Positions 1-6,043 of a stretch of DNA of 36,681 nucleotides are shown here, piece by piece. Positions within the stretch are counted from its first letter, which is position 1. Each line of letters starts with the position of its first letter. Position numbers and translations under genes: made by a program. Source of the stretch: DASWFI01 sp036394315 (GTDB lineage: Bacteria > Patescibacteriota > Doudnabacteria > UBA920 > O2-02-FULL-48-8). Where the stretch lies: the NCBI GenBank assembly GCA_036394315.1, contig DASWFI010000155.1:1-36681 (forward strand), read 5' to 3'. The notes beneath the pieces are model-generated. The model saw only the letters and a list, made by a program, of their open reading frames with translations, was not told the DNA's origin and did not search any database.

Positions 1-141
1 ATCTTGGAAAATACCTTGGAAAACACCTTGTCGCGCGCCTTGTCCCTCACCTTGGCGCCCACCTTGTCTCTTACCTGGTCGAACACCTTTTCGACCACCT
101 TGGCTCGCATCTGGGCGCTCACTTGGTCACTCACTTGTACA
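1..141. repeat. Terminal direct repeat, left copy
   Basis: These bases are identical to 36541-36681. The repeat lies inside a DKVx coding region whose reading frame continues smoothly across the junction, so the contig can be closed into a circle of 36,540 bp. The length of 141 matches a common maximum assembler k-mer, which makes an assembly overlap more likely than a packaged terminal repeat. Confidence 0.95.
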
Positions 142-281
142 CCCAATTTTTCGATCCACCTTACGCGTACCTGATAAAACACTTTGTCGCGTACCTTGTA
201 TCCAACCTTGGCAAGAACCTTCAATTTTTTAAACCATTGCTTCAAGTTGTTGTGCAAGGTTTTTGCATTCTGCTTTAACAT
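1..281 (-). CDS. DKVx tetrapeptide-repeat protein 1, N-terminal part
   Basis: This is the 5' part of a leftward gene that runs off the left edge and continues at 36540 down to 36417. Joined across the circle it gives about 134 residues. The first 35 or so residues are lysine-rich and irregular; then (D/E/A)-K-V-x units follow in a strict four-residue period. The start is uncertain. The in-frame ATG at 279-281 overlaps the upstream gene by 53 nt and has no clear ribosome site; a TTG at 222-224 is the alternative. No known family is recognised. The same architecture recurs at 1350, 1912, 2948 and 12449, which supports this strand as the coding one although the repeat also leaves the opposite strand open. 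Confidence 0.55.
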   Translation of the reverse strand, partial: MLKQNAKTLHNNLKQWFKKLKVLAKVGYKVRDKVFYQVRVRWIEKLGVQVSDQVSAQMRAKVVEKVFDQVRDKVGAKVRDKARDKVFSKVFSK

Positions 282-657
282 AAGCAACATCACGATAGAC
301 GCCATCATTCATAATGCCATGTCTTTTAAACCAAGGCATTAAATCATCTAAATGCCCCAAATCAAAACCAAGCCACCAAACATTATCAGGTTTTCCAGGT
401 TTTGGAATGTGACAAATATGGCCATTACAATGATTCGCATAGGTTAAACCACCATGAACATTAACTTCAATATCATTGTAAGATTTTTCAAATGCAGGAT
501 GTCCAGGCGGAACTGCCACATACCCACACCAATTACCTAATTGCATGTTCCGTTGCATAAGACATGGAAATCTGTTGTACTCAAATTCAATACGATCAGG
601 TTCATTTTGCCAAGGTCCAGGTCCCCATTTTGATTTATCACAGTTGATTTCTATCAT
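229..657 (-). CDS. WGPGPW-type conserved phage hypothetical protein
   Basis: 142 residues. It shows a pattern I recognise from many phage and actinobacterial hypothetical proteins: WGPGPWQNEPDR near residues 11-22, then a CGYVAVPPGHP stretch, VHGGLTYA and a WWLGFD segment. Conserved Trp, Gly-Pro, His and Cys residues suggest a small compact fold, but no activity is established for the family as far as I know. The ATG at 657 has no strong ribosome site. The gene overlaps the end of the upstream gene (638-892) by 20 nt, which suggests translational coupling. It belongs to the leftward accessory block with the DKVx repeat proteins. Function unknown. Confidence 0.8.
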   Translation of the reverse strand: MIEINCDKSKWGPGPWQNEPDRIEFEYNRFPCLMQRNMQLGNWCGYVAVPPGHPAFEKSYNDIEVNVHGGLTYANHCNGHICHIPKPGKPDNVWWLGFDLGHLDDLMPWFKRHGIMNDGVYRDVAYVKAECKNLAQQLEAMV

Positions 658-892
658 GATTTATTTTAAGTTCAAGAATTTCATTTGCTATAGTCTCACC
701 ACAATTTCCTTTTGCACATTTTAAATTAATGCATCCATTGTGTTCAGAAGCAATTTCTTCCACTTCATCCAATGTTTTATTTCTAATTTCTTCTTTAACA
801 CGCAAGCATAAATTTTTAATGAGTTTGATACGCTCAGTATCTAAACAAACTGCTGTCAAAATTTTATAGGCTTCAGCCCTGTAGTCAATCAC
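638..892 (-). CDS. Small Cys-containing hypothetical protein (84 aa)
   Basis: 84 residues, mostly helical by composition, with a short cysteine cluster (CINLKCAKGNC) at about residues 54-64 that could bind metal. It starts at a GTG (890-892) that overlaps the end of the upstream zinc-ribbon ORF by 8 nt; a GGGA lies just upstream. It overlaps the downstream WGPGPW-type gene by 20 nt. This tight packing is typical of a phage operon and is the main support for it being real. No family recognised. Confidence 0.65.
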   Translation of the reverse strand: MIDYRAEAYKILTAVCLDTERIKLIKNLCLRVKEEIRNKTLDEVEEIASEHNGCINLKCAKGNCGETIANEILELKINHDRNQL

Positions 893-1001
893 ATAATTCC
901 CACATTATTTTAATAATCTTTTTACACTTCCGGCATTTGTAATGTTTACCTTCACCATCCCAGAGATAGACATAGGGCTGATGATCACATTTCTTTTTCA
1001 T
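885..1001 (-). CDS. Tiny zinc-ribbon-like protein (38 aa)
   Basis: A 38-residue ORF starting at the ATG 999-1001. It has a CDH group at residues 5-7 and a CRKC pair near residues 23-26, spaced like a minimal zinc ribbon. Its TGA stop overlaps the GTG start of the next gene, and it follows the methyltransferase fragment directly. It could be a small DNA- or RNA-binding protein, or the residue of a larger gene. Confidence 0.5.
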   Translation of the reverse strand: MKKKCDHQPYVYLWDGEGKHYKCRKCKKIIKIMWELCD

Positions 1002-1005
1002 GACC

Positions 1006-1152
1006 TCATTTCTTGCCTTTGCACATAAATTTAAGTCCATAAGGCGGATCAGTTAAAACCGAATCAATATAATTTTCTGGAAGATAGGACATTACTTCTA
1101 AATTATTCCCATGAAAAATAGTGATCCCGTTGTGGTCGTAATAGGGCTTCAT
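1006..1152 (-). pseudogene. DNA methyltransferase N-terminal fragment (DPPY motif only)
   Basis: 48 residues beginning MKPYYDHNGITIFHG and ending just after VLTDPPYGLKFM. DPPY is catalytic motif IV of amino-methyltransferases (N6-adenine or N4-cytosine), and the surrounding residues match the N-terminus of the beta-type phage enzymes. Those enzymes then continue with some 150-250 residues including the SAM-binding FxGxG motif, which is absent here. An in-frame TTG at 1216-1218 could lengthen the N-terminus by 22 unrelated residues. I read this as a truncated gene; a short-protein role cannot be excluded. The downstream zinc-ribbon ORF begins 4 nt after it. Confidence 0.65.
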
Positions 1153-1165
1153 CAGTAACCCACAA

Positions 1166-1366
1166 TTATTTTCTTCCCACCGAACCAATGGTTCCCATGG
1201 GATCACTGAAACTAGCAACTAAATCTCCGACAATAACCTTAATCCTGTGGCGGTGAGCCAAAAACAAAGCTGCACTCACTTCTACGCTCAAAAATAAAGC
1301 CGACCAAATAATAACTACTTCCACCCAGAAGACAAATTCTTTTTTTAATTCATTTGACGGAAACAT
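1166..1366 (-). CDS. Small putative membrane protein (66 aa)
   Basis: 66 residues from an ATG at 1364-1366 that overlaps the end of the upstream DKVx gene by 17 nt. Residues 11-37 are strongly hydrophobic and could form one membrane helix, followed by a basic and then neutral tail. No family is recognised and no clear ribosome site is visible. It is listed because it fills an otherwise empty gap in the operon and is in the same direction as its neighbours. Confidence 0.4.
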   Translation of the reverse strand: MFPSNELKKEFVFWVEVVIIWSALFLSVEVSAALFLAHRHRIKVIVGDLVASFSDPMGTIGSVGRK

Positions 1367-1568
1367 TGTCGGCTACCTTGTCGCCCACCTTGTCGGTCAC
1401 CTTGTCGCGCACCTTTTCGCTCACCTTGTCGCGCACCTTTTCGCTCACCTTGGCGCTCACCTTTTCGCTCACCTTGGCGCTCACCTTGTCGTTCACCTTG
1501 TCCTTCATCTTGTCGCTCACCTTGTCGCACACCTTGTCCTTCATCTTAAGAACAGGCTTATTAATCAA
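1350..1568 (-). CDS. DKVx tetrapeptide-repeat protein 2
   Basis: 72 residues from a TTG at 1566-1568 that overlaps the stop of the QGDV gene by 8 nt; an in-frame ATG at 1542-1544 is an alternative start. From residue 8 on the protein is about sixteen consecutive four-residue units with Lys-Val at positions 1-2, a variable third residue, and Asp, Glu or Ala fourth. The repeat is a 12-nt DNA period, so other frames on both strands are also open. The strand was chosen because neighbouring genes and the other DKVx loci agree with it. The alternating charge and the valine every fourth residue suggest a long helix or helical assembly. Function unknown. Confidence 0.65.
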   Translation of the reverse strand: MINKPVLKMKDKVCDKVSDKMKDKVNDKVSAKVSEKVSAKVSEKVRDKVSEKVRDKVTDKVGDKVADNVSVK

Positions 1569-1881
1569 TGACCCGTCTTACCATTCCAGAAATCCAATCT
1601 TTTTCCCGAACTTGACCTACTTGCCAAATGCCTGGTTCAACTGTAATTTGATTGTGTTCTTCATGAATGAGAGTAACCGGTTTATCCGTCTTCAAATAAA
1701 ACATCCCGTCTTTTTCATAGAACATGGCGTCAACATCACAGATACGATGCCGATGCCCCGTTACTTCTCCATAGGCCAAAACAATGTCTCCATTGTCCCG
1801 TTTAGCTTTTTTAACTCCCGCAGGCAACTCTGTAATTTTTTTAAGAATAACATCGCCTTGCTGCATTTGATCTTTGTTCAT
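1561..1881 (-). CDS. QGDV/TGHRH-type conserved phage protein
   Basis: 106 residues. I recognise the pattern QGDVIL...LPAGVKKAKRD...VLAYGEVTGHRHRI...TLIHEEHNQITVEPG from a common family of uncharacterised phage and bacterial proteins, probably a small beta-rich fold. The two His-containing motifs (TGHRHR and HEEH) could bind metal, but no reaction is known. The ATG at 1879-1881 follows a GGAG ribosome site. In other genomes, from memory, this family often sits next to a DUF6745 gene; here the DUF6745 gene is upstream, separated only by a DKVx gene. The last codons carry the GGGTCATTGA repeat. Confidence 0.85.
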   Translation of the reverse strand: MNKDQMQQGDVILKKITELPAGVKKAKRDNGDIVLAYGEVTGHRHRICDVDAMFYEKDGMFYLKTDKPVTLIHEEHNQITVEPGIWQVGQVREKDWISGMVRRVID

Positions 1882-1911
1882 TTTAATCTCCTTTTTTAAT
1901 TCTTGTTCAAA

Positions 1912-2085
1912 TTATTTTATTTCTTTATCGCGCACCTTGGCGTGCACCTTGTAGAACACCTTGTCGACCACCTGGACGTGCACATTGTAGAACACCTTGT
2001 CTCTCACCTTGGTGAGCACCTTATCGATTACCTTAATGTACACCTTGTCGAGAATCTTAATTATGTCAATGTGGACGGCTTCCAT
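1912..2085 (-). CDS. DKVx tetrapeptide-repeat protein 3 (57 aa)
   Basis: 57 residues starting at the ATG 2083-2085, inside the last 25 nt of the DUF6745 gene and in another frame. After about ten irregular residues it consists of K-V-x-x units with the same period and sense as the other DKVx loci, including VHVQVVDKV and KVHAKVRDK segments that resemble the C-terminal part of repeat protein 4. It ends at a TAA (1912-1914) 31 nt before the QGDV start. It fits the alternating pattern of repeat gene and conserved gene. Confidence 0.55.
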   Translation of the reverse strand: MEAVHIDIIKILDKVYIKVIDKVLTKVRDKVFYNVHVQVVDKVFYKVHAKVRDKEIK

Positions 2086-2927
2086 TTTTCGCCTTTTTTT
2101 AGAATATCTTTGGCTCTAAAATCTATAGCTTCTTCAACTGTATTACCTTCCACTCCTTCAACATGATAAGTGCCGAGAGAAGGATTCTTCATTTTCAAAT
2201 ATCGGGTATCGGGCACTTGCTCTGATAAATATACGGAAAGAAGTTTGTAATCGCCTTGCTTGTCCAAAACCTTTGCTCCTGATTTTTGGATAAATCGTTC
2301 AATTCCAACTTTTCGGATTAGTTCACGACGTACTTCAACATTTTGTTCTTTAATTATTTCTTGAACATCAATTTTTTCAGCGGGAGTCATTACCTGATCT
2401 TCTTCCATTCGAACGCCATTAAGATAAAAGAAACCGTTTCCATCCAGCCATTCTATGGCTTTCCCATTCTCACAGTGTAAGTCATCGTTGGAATTAACTT
2501 TTACTGAAGATGGGCGTAAGCATACAAAAGCGATTTCTTCAAAAAGAAGAGTTCCCCAAACTCCTGTTTCTAACAATAACTTCCATTTGGAAAATTCTGG
2601 GATATCTGAAAAATCAACCCCGATTTTTTCCATAGCTATATAAAAAGAAGTCCAACCGGAGTCAAACCCCAATCCATTGTAATCAATCAAATCTCCTTTT
2701 TTATATTTATAGCCATACTCCTTTTCTGCAACCTCGAATATTCCCGTAGGAGAAGGACAAATGATTATTTCCGGTGATTTCAAATCAATAAGTTCATATA
2801 AAAAATCCACCCAACTTTTTATTTTTTCAACATCGTAACTTGTATCGCCACCCAACGCTCTTTTAACACTCTCTTTTTCGACTTCTTCTAATATTAATTC
2901 TTGTTCTTTAGTCAATTCACTGATCAT
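2061..2927 (-). CDS. DUF6745-like protein
   Basis: 288 residues. The C-terminal half carries the hallmarks I associate with DUF6745: a DDLHCENGKAIEWLDGNGFFYLNGV segment (about 148-172, given here only as its landmarks LHCENG and LDGNG), then EQNVEVRRELIRKVG near residues 194-208, GERF-like IERFIQ, and a final MKNPSLGTYHVEGV with a TVEEAIDFR ending. The N-terminal half holds a WVDFLYELI segment and YNGLGFDSGW. The family has no established function to my knowledge. Start: ATG 2925-2927 with a strong AAGGAG site. It sits between two DKVx repeat genes and upstream of the QGDV gene, its usual partner. The family name is from memory and should be confirmed by profile search. Confidence 0.75.
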   Translation of the reverse strand: MISELTKEQELILEEVEKESVKRALGGDTSYDVEKIKSWVDFLYELIDLKSPEIIICPSPTGIFEVAEKEYGYKYKKGDLIDYNGLGFDSGWTSFYIAMEKIGVDFSDIPEFSKWKLLLETGVWGTLLFEEIAFVCLRPSSVKVNSNDDLHCENGKAIEWLDGNGFFYLNGVRMEEDQVMTPAEKIDVQEIIKEQNVEVRRELIRKVGIERFIQKSGAKVLDKQGDYKLLSVYLSEQVPDTRYLKMKNPSLGTYHVEGVEGNTVEEAIDFRAKDILKKGEKWKPSTLT

Positions 2928-2947
2928 AAAAACAACTCCTTATTTTT

Positions 2948-3412
2948 CTAGTTGCCTACCCTGATGTGTACCTTATCGAGCACCTTGGCGCGCACCTTGG
3001 CACCCACCTGGACGTGCACTTTGTCATTCACCTTGTCTTTTACCTTATCGAGCACCTTGGCGCGCACCTTGGCACCCACCTGGATGTGCACTTTGTCATT
3101 CACCTTGTAGAACACCTTGTCACTCACCTTGGTAAGCACCTTATCGAACACTTTGTCGGCCACCTTGTCGCGCACCTTGACGAACACCTTTTCGCTCACC
3201 TTGGCGCTCACCTTGTCGCGTACCTTGGCGCTCACCTTGTCGCGTACCTTGGTGAGCACCTTATCGAACACTTTGTCGACCACCTTGTCGCGCACTTTGT
3301 CAATCACCTTGTCAATCACCTTGTCGCCCACCTTGTCTCTTACCTTATCGAGCACCTTGTCGTCCACCTTGTCGCCCACTTTGTCGTAAATCTTGGTTTC
3401 TAGTTTTTTCAT
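2948..3412 (-). CDS. DKVx tetrapeptide-repeat protein 4 (largest copy)
   Basis: 154 residues from the ATG 3410-3412, which has a GAG seven bases upstream; a TTG at 3425-3427 would add five residues. After MKKLET the whole protein is 37 uninterrupted four-residue units, K-V-x-x, with the fourth position mostly Asp and the third variable (R, S, G, L, F, H, I). The C-terminal part contains a 24-residue segment repeated in tandem, matching a 72-bp DNA duplication. There is no other domain, no signal peptide and no cysteine. Coding strand is inferred from the neighbours and from the diverged rightward copy at 12449, in which the protein pattern is kept although the DNA differs. Confidence 0.7.
   Translation of the reverse strand: MKKLETKIYDKVGDKVDDKVLDKVRDKVGDKVIDKVIDKVRDKVVDKVFDKVLTKVRDKVSAKVRDKVSAKVSEKVFVKVRDKVADKVFDKVLTKVSDKVFYKVNDKVHIQVGAKVRAKVLDKVKDKVNDKVHVQVGAKVRAKVLDKVHIRVGN
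2971..3114. repeat. 72-bp tandem duplication within DKVx gene 4
   Basis: Bases 2971-3042 and 3043-3114 are nearly identical 72-bp units (six 12-nt subunits). They differ at only a few positions, which indicates recent duplication and copy-number change inside the repeat gene. Confidence 0.85.
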
Positions 3413-3419
3413 TAATATC

Positions 3420-3542
3420 TCAGTCAAGATGTAAGAAAAAGATGGCGTGAATTAACCACCAGAATGAACGCCTAAATTTTCGATGGCAAAAAGAACAAAT
3501 CATTTCCGACCTCATTTGGGCATAGAATTCACTAATCTCCAA
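3420..3542 (-). CDS. Possible 40-aa CxxC protein with hydrophobic tail
   Basis: A short ORF just upstream of DKVx gene 4. It begins at a TTG (3540-3542) with a strong GAAGG six bases upstream; an in-frame ATG lies at 3513-3515. It encodes a CSFC pair near residues 16-19, a basic stretch, then a hydrophobic end. The frame stays open further upstream without a start codon, so this may instead be the remains of a longer gene. Confidence 0.3.
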   Translation of the reverse strand: MEISEFYAQMRSEMICSFCHRKFRRSFWWLIHAIFFLHLD

Positions 3543-3812
3543 ATAGATACCTTCTTCTAAAGAGAGATAATCACCTGTGTCTCTAAGACCAGGCAGTTAT
3601 GGATTAATTCTGTTTATTCAATCTAAGTGAAGATCTTAGCTCCATGAATATTTACAGATCGAGCTTAAAAAGCATTTAATCAATGCTCACGAATTGAAGA
3701 TTTTTTTAATGCAGCTTGCGGATTTGAAGATTGATTGGCGAATTTGTCTTTTCCAACCACCCATTTCCCGACTATTTTTTGTCTTCAGATTTCAATTCGA
3801 TTTCTTTGACTG

Positions 3813-3843
3813 ATTATACTTTCAGCAAAGATAGAAAAAGCAA
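3813..3843 (-). promoter_or_regulatory. Leftward sigma70-like promoter for accessory block
   Basis: On the minus strand TTGCTT (3838-3843) is followed after 19 bases by a perfect TATAAT (3813-3818). The spacing is slightly long. It would start transcription near 3805 and feed the DKVx/DUF6745 block through a leader of about 390 nt. Confidence 0.45.
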
Positions 3844-3914
3844 CAAACGAAAAGTACGGATTTACGCTACCGCGAGCGAAATTTAATTACAAGCCGACCT
3901 TACGGCTTGATTGG

Positions 3915-3973
3915 AAAAAAAAATGCCCCACGTCCATAATCTTTAGTTGGCACCAACGATCTGAACGGGGGCA
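3915..3973 (-). terminator. Leftward rho-independent terminator after SSB gene
   Basis: On the minus strand TGCCCC (3973-3968) pairs with GGGGCA (3929-3924) and is followed by nine T residues (3923-3915). The loop is long (38 nt) and contains a second small hairpin GTTG/CAAC. It lies about 120 nt past the stop of the SSB-like gene and would end the early operon. Confidence 0.6.
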
Positions 3974-4090
3974 AAAAAATAGCGATGGCTTTTTTCCTGC
4001 CTTCGCTTTCGTGATGATATCGATCGTTAGTGCCATATCCGCAAAAACTGACATATTAAGATTTAAAGTGCGAGCATTAAAAATGAAATT

Positions 4091-4519
4091 TTAAAAAGGG
4101 ATTTCATCTTCTTTTAATTCGTCAATGAGGTAACTAATTTCATTTCGTGAGCGACCTTTGTTGTCTTTTCCGACAATGACTTTTGCTTTAAATGTTTTTC
4201 CTATCCAGTTCGATGGTTCGACGTCGAATTCGTTTTCCCACGGTTCACCGATTGTTTTAAGGAATTTAATAGCGATACCGGATCCATTTTTATCAGGGTG
4301 AAGGAATGTGACGTTGTGATAAATTATTTTGCCGATATATTCTCCTTTGTCGACGGAACATTTGACGTTTACGTACGGGTCTCCATTTTTAGTGATTCGT
4401 TGCGAACCATCTTTTATATCTGACGCTTCGTTGATAATGAGTGTGTAATGACCCTCTGGAATCGGAGTTATTGGCGCTGTATCCAAATTAATGCCTTTTG
4501 CGTTGTAGTGAAACCCCAT
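4091..4519 (-). CDS. DUF669/SSB-like single-stranded DNA-binding protein
   Basis: 142 residues from ATG 4517-4519, chosen because AAAGGGGAA lies eight bases upstream; in-frame ATGs at 4540 and 4555 fall in a repeat and have no such site. Pattern: EGHYTLIINEA, KNGDPYVNVKCSV, GKIIYHNVTFL, FLKTIGEPWENE, WIGKTFKAKV, then an acidic end KEDEIPF. This matches the DUF669-type phage proteins, and the final D-E-I-P-F resembles the C-terminal tip of bacterial SSB that recruits repair proteins. It directly follows the RecA-fold ATPase, the usual arrangement for phage recombination pairs. It probably coats ssDNA during replication and recombination. Confidence 0.8.
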   Translation of the reverse strand: MGFHYNAKGINLDTAPITPIPEGHYTLIINEASDIKDGSQRITKNGDPYVNVKCSVDKGEYIGKIIYHNVTFLHPDKNGSGIAIKFLKTIGEPWENEFDVEPSNWIGKTFKAKVIVGKDNKGRSRNEISYLIDELKEDEIPF

Positions 4520-4520
4520 A

Positions 4521-5483
4521 TTATTTCCCCTTTGGGTCATTGACCCTTGAGTCATTGACTCTTTTTGTCTGGATCGATGATTCTTGGGTCAACGAACCGT
4601 GAGAAAGTGACCCGACTTTTTTCTCTAAATAGTCTATGATTTTTCCAATGGTATCATTTGTCATTTCTTCCCAGGCGTCAACATCGGCTTTGGTGAACCA
4701 CGCGATAACTTCTTCATTTGAGACACGCACAACATCGAGCAATGCTTTGACTTTTGCCGTTTGTTCCGGAGTCGCAAGCCGAATCGGCACACTTTCGCGC
4801 TGAATGATATCGGTTCCATAAAAATTGCAGAAATTCTCATACGACCATTCGAATTCCGGCGGGAATTTCGCTTCACCGATTTCAGCTCGTTCCTTGACGG
4901 TAACGGCAACTCGCTTGGAACCTCTGTTTTCAAGCCTGAACACCAAATCATAAAGGTAATCCTCGCCTTTCATGGAATCAAAAGTAACGCCGATTTTCGA
5001 CATTCCAGTGCCATACAGATCTTTTTGATGAGCCGTAACGATGAGGTTCATATCGATGGATACCAGCATTCGTTGAAGCGTTTTAAAATCACTTTTAACT
5101 CGGCCCCAATAACGCATACCAAAGTCCTGGACCTCAGCTTCCTTCTCGTTTTTGGCGTGTTTTTCAAACACACGGGTCCATTTTTCTTGGACTGAGTTAT
5201 AGAGTTGAGTTACCGGATCGATGATAAGCGTTCGATAATCATGTTTGGTGGTCAAAAGCTCTTTTACTTCTTTGGAGACTTCATCGAAGTTGTTTGAGGC
5301 GAATACGACGGACCTGGATTTGTTTATTGTTTTTGTGTACGGATCTGCGCCCCGTTCAGTATCAATCAGATACGCCGAAGGAAACTGGATTGCCGCCGTT
5401 GTTTTACCAACACCGGCTGCGCCATAGACAAACAGTTTTAGGCGTTTCTGTATTGGTTCTGGTTTTTTTGCTCTCAATGTCAT
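4521..5483 (-). CDS. RecA-fold/AAA ATPase (phage nucleotide-binding, Sak4/AAA_24-like)
   Basis: 320 residues. Walker A GAAGVGKTT at 21-29; Walker B YRTLIIDP with the acidic residue at about 89; a sensor-like LIVTAHQK at 147-154. This is the AAA_24/Sak4-like class of phage single-strand annealing or RecA-like ATPases, usually encoded next to a DUF669/SSB protein as here. Residues about 235-290 (TPEQTAKVKALL, WEEMTNDTIGKIIDYL) resemble the helical tail seen in phage recombination proteins. The last 28 residues are low complexity (GSLSH, GSLTQ, VNDSRVNDPKG) and are encoded by copies of the GGGTCATTGACCC repeat, so the C-terminus looks extended by repeat insertion. ATG with AAGGAG at the right distance. 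Confidence 0.8.
   Translation of the reverse strand: MTLRAKKPEPIQKRLKLFVYGAAGVGKTTAAIQFPSAYLIDTERGADPYTKTINKSRSVVFASNNFDEVSKEVKELLTTKHDYRTLIIDPVTQLYNSVQEKWTRVFEKHAKNEKEAEVQDFGMRYWGRVKSDFKTLQRMLVSIDMNLIVTAHQKDLYGTGMSKIGVTFDSMKGEDYLYDLVFRLENRGSKRVAVTVKERAEIGEAKFPPEFEWSYENFCNFYGTDIIQRESVPIRLATPEQTAKVKALLDVVRVSNEEVIAWFTKADVDAWEEMTNDTIGKIIDYLEKKVGSLSHGSLTQESSIQTKRVNDSRVNDPKGK
4534..4561. repeat. Double 13-nt near-palindrome (GGGTCATTGACCC / GAGTCATTGACTC)
   Basis: Two near-palindromes, 4534-4546 and 4549-4561, are spaced by 15 bases. They lie over the 3' end of the ATPase gene and just upstream of the SSB gene's ribosome site. Diverged copies continue to about 4618. Confidence 0.85.
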
Positions 5484-5501
5484 AGTTTACTCCTTAATAA
5501 T

Positions 5502-5537
5502 GAGATTACCACCGTTGCTGAGGTGGTAAATCGTCTC
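5502..5537. promoter_or_regulatory. Perfect inverted repeat upstream of ATPase gene
   Basis: TTACCACC (5506-5513) pairs with GGTGGTAA (5522-5529), with outer arms GAGA/TCTC. It sits between the stop of the 58-aa gene and the ribosome site of the ATPase gene. It could be an operator or an RNA hairpin that controls translation of the ATPase. There is no T tract, so it is not a typical terminator. Confidence 0.55.
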
Positions 5538-5712
5538 ATTTAAATTCATCCTTTAGAATTAAAATTTCCAGCATTAATACTTTGTCGTAAATTACCAAAA
5601 GTTTCTTGTGTATACTTTCATGTTTCTTTTTCAGTTTAATAATTCTACTCCACGGCATCTTAAAATACTGCTCCATTTGTGCTTTGGCTGACTTATCCGG
5701 TAACTTGCTCAT
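5536..5712 (-). CDS. Small basic helical hypothetical protein (58 aa)
   Basis: 58 residues starting at ATG 5710-5712, which overlaps the upstream stop as ATGA. It is lysine-rich and predicted helical from the heptad-like spacing of Leu and Ile (IIKLKKKHESIHKKLLVIYDK). The tight overlap supports it being translated. No family recognised. Confidence 0.6.
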   Translation of the reverse strand: MSKLPDKSAKAQMEQYFKMPWSRIIKLKKKHESIHKKLLVIYDKVLMLEILILKDEFK

Positions 5713-5912
5713 GGCTTCACTTTAACCCAATAAGTAGGACTCCATGATTGTTTACACTTCAAATAATCAAACTTTAGAATTAACTGTCGATCACGGCCAA
5801 ATCCAACAACTTCAGCTCTCCACTTTGTATAAGGTTTTTTTTTGGGCCAAAACATTGACCGATATTTGTTTTTGTTAAATCTCACAGTGTCCCCAATTTT
5901 AATTATTTTCAT
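5709..5912 (-). CDS. Small basic hypothetical protein (67 aa)
   Basis: 67 residues with a VRFNKNKYRSMFWPKKKPYTKWRAEVVGFGRDRQL stretch whose alternating hydrophobic and basic residues suggest a small beta-barrel (SH3-like) nucleic-acid-binding fold; landmarks are GDTVRF at 7-12 and WRAEVVGF near 31-38. ATG 5910-5912 has only a weak ribosome site. Its stop overlaps the next start (ATGA). Function unknown. Confidence 0.6.
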   Translation of the reverse strand: MKIIKIGDTVRFNKNKYRSMFWPKKKPYTKWRAEVVGFGRDRQLILKFDYLKCKQSWSPTYWVKVKP

Positions 5913-5939
5913 TTAATATTTTTCATTTTGATAAAGTGT

Positions 5940-5980
5940 GGGAGTGGCCCTTAAACCCCCCGGTCCCTCGGACCACTCCC
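5940..5980. promoter_or_regulatory. Strong hairpin in intergenic region
   Basis: GGGAGTGG (5940-5947) pairs with CCACTCCC (5973-5980); inside, GGTCC and GGACC (5962-5974) can form a competing small hairpin. No T tract follows on either strand. It lies upstream of the 67-aa gene and may be an RNA-processing or translation-control element. Confidence 0.5.
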
Positions 5981-6043
5981 GTTTGAGACAGCGGTTAATC
6001 CCCTCCTACCGGAAACCTACCAGCCGCCTCATGATTTTTTGAT

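Larger units (their letters stand above)
3543..4090. other. Non-coding gap between accessory block and SSB gene
   Basis: About 550 bases without a convincing gene. It holds a leftward promoter-like element (3813-3843), a leftward terminator (3915-3973), a small perfect hairpin AAGCCG/CGGCTT near 3893-3910 and a long AT-rich leader for the DKVx genes. I see no tRNA and no direct-repeat array that would clearly mark an origin. Confidence 0.6.

Noticed and set aside
1..225. CRISPR array
   Set aside because: The periodic units are 12 bases with no spacers, and they form a continuous reading frame.
1354..1899. 181-aa plus-strand frame (TLSxTLS-type repeat)
   Set aside because: Antisense to DKVx-2 and to the well-recognised QGDV-type gene.
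2966..3403. Long plus-strand frame in the DKVx-4 region (HLGAHLGTHLDVH-type repeat)
   Set aside because: It is a by-product of a 12-nt repeat without stop codons. Neighbouring genes run leftward, and the protein pattern kept in the diverged copy at 12449 is the K-V one.
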